Positions 10,008 through 14,514 of a DNA stretch of 14,514 nt are shown piece by piece. This DNA is from Parvularia atlantis (taxonomy: Eukaryota; Opisthokonta; Rotosphaerida): NCBI GenBank assembly GCA_943704415.1, contig CALSCO010001619.1, positions 1-14,514 on the forward strand, written 5' to 3'. A program made the translations under genes and the position numbers. Each line of letters opens with the position of its first letter. The first letter of the stretch is position 1. Under the pieces are notes generated by a model. The model was not told where the DNA came from, did not search any database, and saw only the letters and a program-made list of their open reading frames with translations.

Positions 10008-13000
10008 ATGAACTCGCGATCCGCGCCAGCCGTCCCCTCGCATCCCTCCGCTCGCCTCTCGCCTTCCTCACCCGCACCCGCACCCGCCGCCCCAACCGCC
10101 CCGCCGCGTCGTGGTGGACTCACAAGCAAGCTCCTCTTCCCGGACGACGACCCCGCTGAGCCGGCCCTCGTCAGCCCCAGCACCTCGCCCGCTGCGGTCC
10201 GCCTTGTGAAGCAGCCGTCGTACGCAAGCGACCCCGCGCCGCCGCCGCCCGCCCGCGCCGTCGCGCCCCCGAAGCAGCCGCTGCCCGCGCCCGCGCCATT
10301 GCAGCCCGCCCAATCTCAACCCCCGCCGCCCCCGCGCGATCCGCAACCGCAGCCTCAGCAGCCGCCTTCGCAACAGTCGCAAGAGCCCTTCCACGCACCG
10401 CAACAGCAGCACCCCGCCTCGGCACCGCCAAGAATGTCGGGCTACCCGCCGAATCTCGAGGCGCTGGTGCGCGTCGCGTGAGATCCCGGTCGTGCTCCAC
10501 GTGCTCACATGTACGGGCGTGTGCAGATGCACGACCTGCAGGACCGCGTCACGTACGCGCTGCACGACCAGGACCGCCGCGTGCGTGCCGCGCTTCTGCA
10601 CGGGTGGAGCTCACGTGGGCGCACGCACGACACAGCTGCAGCGCATCGAGCACATGATGCAGGGCATTATGGACGCCCAGGACGCCCTCGCGCGCACCTT
10701 CCGCATGTCGGAGGTGCTCGCGCGCCAGACCCAGTTTGAGCAGGACCTGCAGCGCTCGCAGCTGGCGCTGCAGCAGGCGCTTGAGACGCAGCGCAACCTT
10801 GTGCGTGTGCCCGTGCGCGCTGCATCCCTTGTCACTCACCGGCCCGCGCACCGCCGTCCAGACCGCGCGCCTGCCCGAGCTCGGCACGTACTCGGCCAGC
10901 CTCGGTGCGGCCGCGTCGATGCATTCCGGCCGTCCGGTGCGTGGCGTGAGCCTGCGGGCGAGCATATCGGTTGACGCAAACCGCAGGAGGCCGGCGCGTA
11001 CCAGGCCGGCCCGGCACCGGCTGGCGCCAAGGGCGGTGCCCCGCCGCCGTCGTCGTCCGGCGCGTCCACGTACAGCTACAGCATGGGCGAGAAGCCGCGC
11101 GACCGCGTCACGGACCGGCCGCCTCCGCCTGGCGCCTACCCGGCCGACAACCGCAGCGCCTACCCGGCCGACAACCGCAGCGCCTACCCGGCCGACAACC
11201 GCAGCGCGTACCCGGCCGACAACCGCACGACGTCGGACGCGTCCATGGGCGACCGTCGCACGTCGGCGTACGACGCCGGTGCGCCGTCGACGCCGGTGCA
11301 CGGCGCCGCCACCTCGGGCCGTGGCTATGTGCCCCGCCCGACGGTCATGGGCGTGCCCGCCCGCGAGTTCCAGCCGGACAAGGACGCGCCCGCGATCAAG
11401 AAGGCGCTCAGCGGCTGGAGTGCGTGTGCTGCGTGCAGACCGTGCAGCCGCTGACACGGGCACGCAGGCGCCGACACCAAGCGCATTGTCGGGATCCTCG
11501 GTAACCGCAACAACGCGCAGCGCCAGCAGATCGCCGACTCGTACGAGAAGACGTTCAGCAAGAAGCTCAAAGATGACCTGAGCAAAGTGCGCGTCACCCT
11601 TGCAACCCCGTCGGTGCTGACTGCCTCCTCCTAGATCGGCGGCAACGTCGGCGCGTGCCTGCAGCGCCTGATGCTCACGCCGGCGCAGTTCGACGCCGCC
11701 GAGCTGCAGGCGGCCATGAAGGTGCGCGTGCACGCTCAGCACCACTTGTCCCGCTGAGCACGGCGGTGCAGGGCCTCGGCACGGACGACAGCTCGCTGAT
11801 CGAGATCCTCTGCACGCGCACGCCCGCGCAGATCACGCTGATCAAGGACGCGTTCCAGACGGGTGCGCGTGTGGCGCCTTGCCTTTGCCCTGCCGTGCTG
11901 ACGCCGCGCCTTCGCCTTCGACAGCGTACAAGAAGGACCTCGTGGCCGAGGTCACGTCGGAAACGAGCGGCGACTACCGCAAGCTCCTGCTCGAGCTGCT
12001 GAAGGTCGCGCACTGCGTCCTGGCGTGACCCGGCGTTTGACACGTTTGGCAGGGCGATCGCGACGCTGACATCGCGCCCGACGTCGCCAAGGCCAAGGCC
12101 GACGCCGCCGCGCTGTACAAGGCCGGTGAGGACACGATCGGCACGGACGAGAAAGTGTTCATCGTGCGTGCGTGCACCGCAACGCGGCAGGCGCTGAACG
12201 CCGCACGGCGCGCCGCCAGGACACCCTGTCCAAGCGCAGTTTCACGCAGCTGCAAATCATCGCCGATGAGTACTCCAAGGTGCGTTGTCAATACGGTGCT
12301 GGCAGGGGCCCACCCACACGCTGACGCTCGCGTGCGTGCGGCTGCACGCCAGATTGCCGACTACGACCTCGAGAAGAGCATCAAGCGTGAGATGTCGTTC
12401 AACCTCAAGAAGGCGCTCGTAGCCATCAGTACGCGCGCGAGGCCGCGTGTCGCTCGCCAACGGCTGTCTTGTTCACGGCGCGCGCGTGCGTGCGCAGTCA
12501 CGGTGTGCCGCAACCCGGCCGAGTACTTTGCCGAGCGCCTCGAGTACAGCATGAAGGGCCTGGGCTTCAACGAGCGCACGCTCACGCGCGTGATCATCTC
12601 GCGCTGCGAGATCGACCTCGAGAACGTCAAGCAGGTGCGCGCCACCTGACCCTGCGGCGGCACGTGCGTGCTCAAATGGTCGCCGCGTACAGGCCTACTA
12701 CGCCAAGTACAAGCGCAACCTCGAGGCCGCGCTCAAGTCGGAGACCAAGGGCGACTACCGCACGCTGCTGTACGCACTCATCGGCACCGACAAGGGCTTC
12801 AACCCCGAGGAGGACGCCAAGACGCTCAAGCGCGCGTTCAAGGGCGTGGGTGCGCGCCGACGTGGGTGGCCGCAGCAGCAGGCCTCACCGCTCGCTCCGC
12901 GTAGGCTCGGACAACGAGGCCATTCTCAGCCTGCTCGGCCGCCGCTACGTCGACCAGCGCATCGCGATCGCAAAGGGTGCGCGGAGTGGTGGCCCGGGTT

Positions 13001-14224
13001 TTGCCAGGCGCTGACGATGAGGGCGCGCTCGCAGCGTACGAGTCGGCCTACGGCAAGTCGCTCGAGAAGGAGATCCAGGGCGAGATCATCAGCCCGACCA
13101 GCGCCGACTTTGCCAAGATGCTGCAGCTCATGCTGTACTCGCCGGCGCAGCTCGACGCGTGGACGGTCAAGAAGTGCATCGACGTGCGTTTTTTGCTTTC
13201 GGCGCGGCTGCCGTGGCTGCGCGGCCGCTCACGGCGACCGCGCGTGCGCAGGGCGTCGGCACCGACAGCGATTCGCTCATCGAGGTCCTGTGCACGCGCA
13301 CCAACCAGGAGATCAAGGCCATGGGCGAGGCGTACCAGCAGAGTGCGTCGCGGCAGCGCCGTGCGCGCCGTCACGCTCACGAGCGGCCGCAGTGTACAAG
13401 AGCACGATGACCAGCGACATCGAGCGCGAGTGGATGGTCTCGGGCGACTTTGGCAAGGTCATCAAGGAGCTGCTTAAGGGCGATCGCGACGAGTCCGACA
13501 AGGTCAACATCGAGCAGGCTCGCAAGGACGCAGGTGCGGGCGGGCGCGTCTGGGCGACCGGCGACCGGCGCCGAGATGCGCGCGCGCACAGGCGTGCTGT
13601 ACAAGGCCGGCGAGGACAAGCTCGGCACGGACGAGAAGGCGTTCATCGACGTCCTCACGAAGCGCAACTACGTGCACCTGCGCGCCGTGTGCGATGAGTA
13701 CGCCAAGGTGCGTGCTGTGAGACTGCGGCGTCGACTGGGGTGGCCGACGCGCCCGCCTGCTCGTGCGCACAGATCAGCGACAATGACCTCGAGAAGGCGA
13801 TCACCAAGGAGATGTCGTTCAACCTCAAGAAGGCCCTTGTGGCGATCGGTGCGCGCGGCCGGCCCGCCCCGCCCGCGCCGCGCGCCTGTGCTGACGGCGC
13901 CGCGCAACAGTCAAGGTCACGCGCAACGCGCCCGAGTACTTTGCCGAGCGCCTGTACAAGTCGATGAAGGGCGTTGGCACGAACGACGACATGCTCATCC
14001 GCATCGTCATCTCGCGCGCCGAGATCGACATGGCCGAGATCCGCACGGCGTTCTCGGACAAGTACAAGACGACGCTCGAGAAGTTCATCCAGGGCGACAC
14101 GAGCGGTGCGCGCCGCCTCGGCGCTTGCGTGCGGTACTGACGCGGCCCTCGGCATGGCGCAGGCGCGTACCGCCGCCTGCTCTTCAAGCTGATCGAGTTT
14201 TCGTCGGGCGCTAGCAACATCTGA
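10008..14224 (+). CDS. eight-repeat annexin with proline-rich, coiled-coil N-terminal extension, 22 exons
   Basis: Exons: 10008-10466, 10527-10580, 10636-10800, 10862-10936, 10987-11419, 11468-11586, 11635-11721, 11772-11862, 11925-12004, 12053-12163, 12220-12279, 12353-12428, 12498-12634, 12693-12849, 12905-12976, 13035-13183, 13252-13342, 13393-13533, 13592-13707, 13773-13848, 13911-14105, 14163-14224. They join to 3,006 nt, 1,001 residues. Residues 1-153 are rich in Pro, Gln, Ala and Ser; about 154-226 form a coiled coil; 227-380 are low complexity with four AYPADNRS-type copies (301-332). From D384 there are eight annexin repeats in two four-repeat lobes. Calcium-site loops are clear in repeats 2 (GLGTD, 465), 3 (IGTD, 550), 6 (GVGTD, 776), 7 (LGTD, 863) and 8 (GVGTN, 937). 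Repeat 1 has lost the G-x-G loop, repeat 4 reads GLGFN and repeat 5 GVGSD. Annexins bind acidic membranes with calcium. There is no signal peptide. Usual annexins have four repeats. Confidence 0.92.
11134..11229 (+). repeat. 24-bp tandem repeat, four copies, coding AYPADNRS
   Basis: Four head-to-tail 24-bp units (starts 11134, 11158, 11182, 11206) encode AYPADNRS in the annexin N-terminal tail; the last copy ends RT. The first three units are identical in DNA. The fourth differs by GCC to GCG in its first codon and by its final codon. Near-identity at synonymous sites points to recent slippage or unequal exchange. Pro/Tyr-rich repeats are common in annexin tails and other adaptor regions, but no specific partner can be named. 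Confidence 0.95.
11383..12800 (+). repeat. annexin lobe A (repeats 1-4), first copy of an internal duplication
   Basis: This segment encodes repeats 1-4 (about residues 384-685). It matches lobe B repeat for repeat: repeat 3 has YKAGEDTIGTDEKVFI against YKAGEDKLGTDEKAFI, both repeats 3 and 7 run into EMSFNLKKALVAI, and repeat 4 shares EYFAERL with repeat 8. Introns at 11420 (phase 1), 11722 (0), 11863 (1), 12280 (0) and 12429 (1) fall at the same residue and phase as introns in lobe B. Those at 11587, 12005, 12164 and 12635 are found only here. Confidence 0.85.
12801..14224 (+). repeat. annexin lobe B (repeats 5-8), second copy of an internal duplication
   Basis: Repeats 5-8 (about residues 686-1001). 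Introns shared with lobe A start at 12850, 13184, 13343, 13708 and 13849; those at 12977, 13534 and 14106 are private. Exon 20 (13773-13848) and its partner exon 12 (12353-12428) are both 76 nt and share a long identical stretch over the EMSFNLKKA codons. The calcium loops are better kept here than in lobe A. Confidence 0.85.
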
Positions 14225-14264
14225 TCTGCGCGCGCTTTCTGTGGGTGGCCGGTGGTGGCGTGCC

Positions 14265-14279
14265 TTCTTCTTCTTCTTC
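14265..14279 (+). repeat. (TTC)5 microsatellite
   Basis: Five perfect TTC units followed by imperfect TCG/TCC/TCG triplets, 41 bp after the annexin stop codon. It lies in the presumed 3' UTR and is one of the few pyrimidine-rich stretches in the window. Confidence 0.9.
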
Positions 14280-14377
14280 GTCGTCCTCGTGTGTTGTCGT
14301 TGTCCCGCGCGACGTGCGTTGTCTGGCTCCGCCCCTTCGTTGTTTTCGGCGTGCATGCAAACAGACGAGCCTTGTCA

Positions 14378-14414
14378 CTGCTGTTGCTGCTGCTGCAGCG
14401 GCGGCGGCGCTGCT
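14378..14414 (+). repeat. CTG then GCG triplet-rich tract
   Basis: The stretch runs CTGCTGTTGCTGCTGCTGCA and then into GCGGCGGCGCTGCT. It is an impure triplet repeat downstream of the annexin gene. No coding role can be supported. Confidence 0.8.
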
Positions 14415-14492
14415 AGCCCGGCGTCCGTGTGCAGCAGGCGCGCTGCCGCGGTCATGAGCGGCGAGGCGGTACGTGGTGCGACCTTGGCGATC

Positions 14493-14514
14493 GGGGGGGG
14501 GGGGGGGGGGGGGG
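14493..14514 (+). repeat. terminal homopolymer of 22 G
   Basis: The window ends in an uninterrupted run of 22 G. It could be a genuine G-tract at a contig end or a sequencing or assembly artefact. The left end also begins with a short G-rich run (GGGGGGAGGGG, 1-11). No telomere-type repeat unit is visible. Confidence 0.9.

Larger units (their letters stand above)
14225..14514. other. annexin 3' flank, no gene seen
   Basis: These 290 bp follow the annexin stop codon. They contain a (TTC)5 run followed by TCG/TCC triplets (14265-14290), a CTG/GCG triplet-rich tract (14378-14414) and a terminal G run. Open frames here encode only low-complexity serine, valine or alanine runs with no recognisable family. 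The first part is probably the annexin 3' UTR. No canonical AATAAA signal is visible. Confidence 0.6.

Noticed and set aside
10862-10986. Separate small gene for the coiled-coil exons
   Set aside because: Exons 1-5 join in phase 0 without a stop and no second start is needed. A single fused gene is simpler, though transcripts are required to be certain.
14245-14457. Short plus-strand frame downstream of the annexin
   Set aside because: It encodes only Ser, Val and Ala runs from triplet repeats, with no family resemblance.
1-14514. tRNA, rRNA, transposon or CRISPR features
   Set aside because: I scanned for tRNA-like arms, transposase or reverse-transcriptase motifs, terminal repeats and spaced direct repeats. 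The only repeats were those listed.
1-14514. Bacterial or viral origin
   Set aside because: All four genes are eukaryotic families and need spliceosomal introns for their frames to join. No ribosome-binding sites or operon layout are present.

Overview
This window is nuclear DNA from a eukaryote with a very G+C-rich, compact and intron-dense genome. No bacterial operon signals are visible. All four genes read as proteins only after about 60 short introns (roughly 43-77 nt) are removed. Most of these introns start GTGCG, carry a CTGAC-like branch motif and end CAG. Every spliced model closes in frame, and the lengths fit the families. The presence of focadhesin, NUDT22 and a multi-repeat annexin argues against yeasts and their relatives. 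A unicellular relative of animals, an apusomonad-like protist or a GC-rich alga are all possible, and I cannot place it further.

Layout from left to right: (1) minus strand 46-2753, eIF2A, 15 exons. (2) plus strand 2760-3827, a NUDT22-type Nudix hydrolase for UDP-sugars, 4 exons. Its start codon is 6 bp from the eIF2A start codon. (3) minus strand 3824-9882, focadhesin (FOCAD), 23 exons, about 1,621 residues. Its stop codon overlaps the NUDT22 stop codon. (4) plus strand 10008-14224, an eight-repeat annexin of about 1,001 residues in 22 exons, with a proline-rich and coiled-coil N-terminal half. It diverges from FOCAD across 125 bp. The last 290 bp hold simple-sequence tracts and end in a run of 22 G; I see no gene there.

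The four genes do not form a pathway. eIF2A acts in translation initiation, focadhesin supports the SKI/exosome RNA-decay machinery, NUDT22 handles nucleotide sugars and the annexin binds membranes. The alternating strands (- + - +) with almost no spacer suggest shared promoters and overlapping transcript ends.

The most notable observations are the eight-repeat annexin, apparently an internal duplication independent of vertebrate annexin A6 and fused to a coiled-coil N-terminus; the 6-bp start-to-start and overlapping stop-to-stop gene junctions; and the uniform GTGCG donor sites with a single GC-AG exception. Splice sites were chosen by frame, motif and remembered family similarity, not by transcript data.
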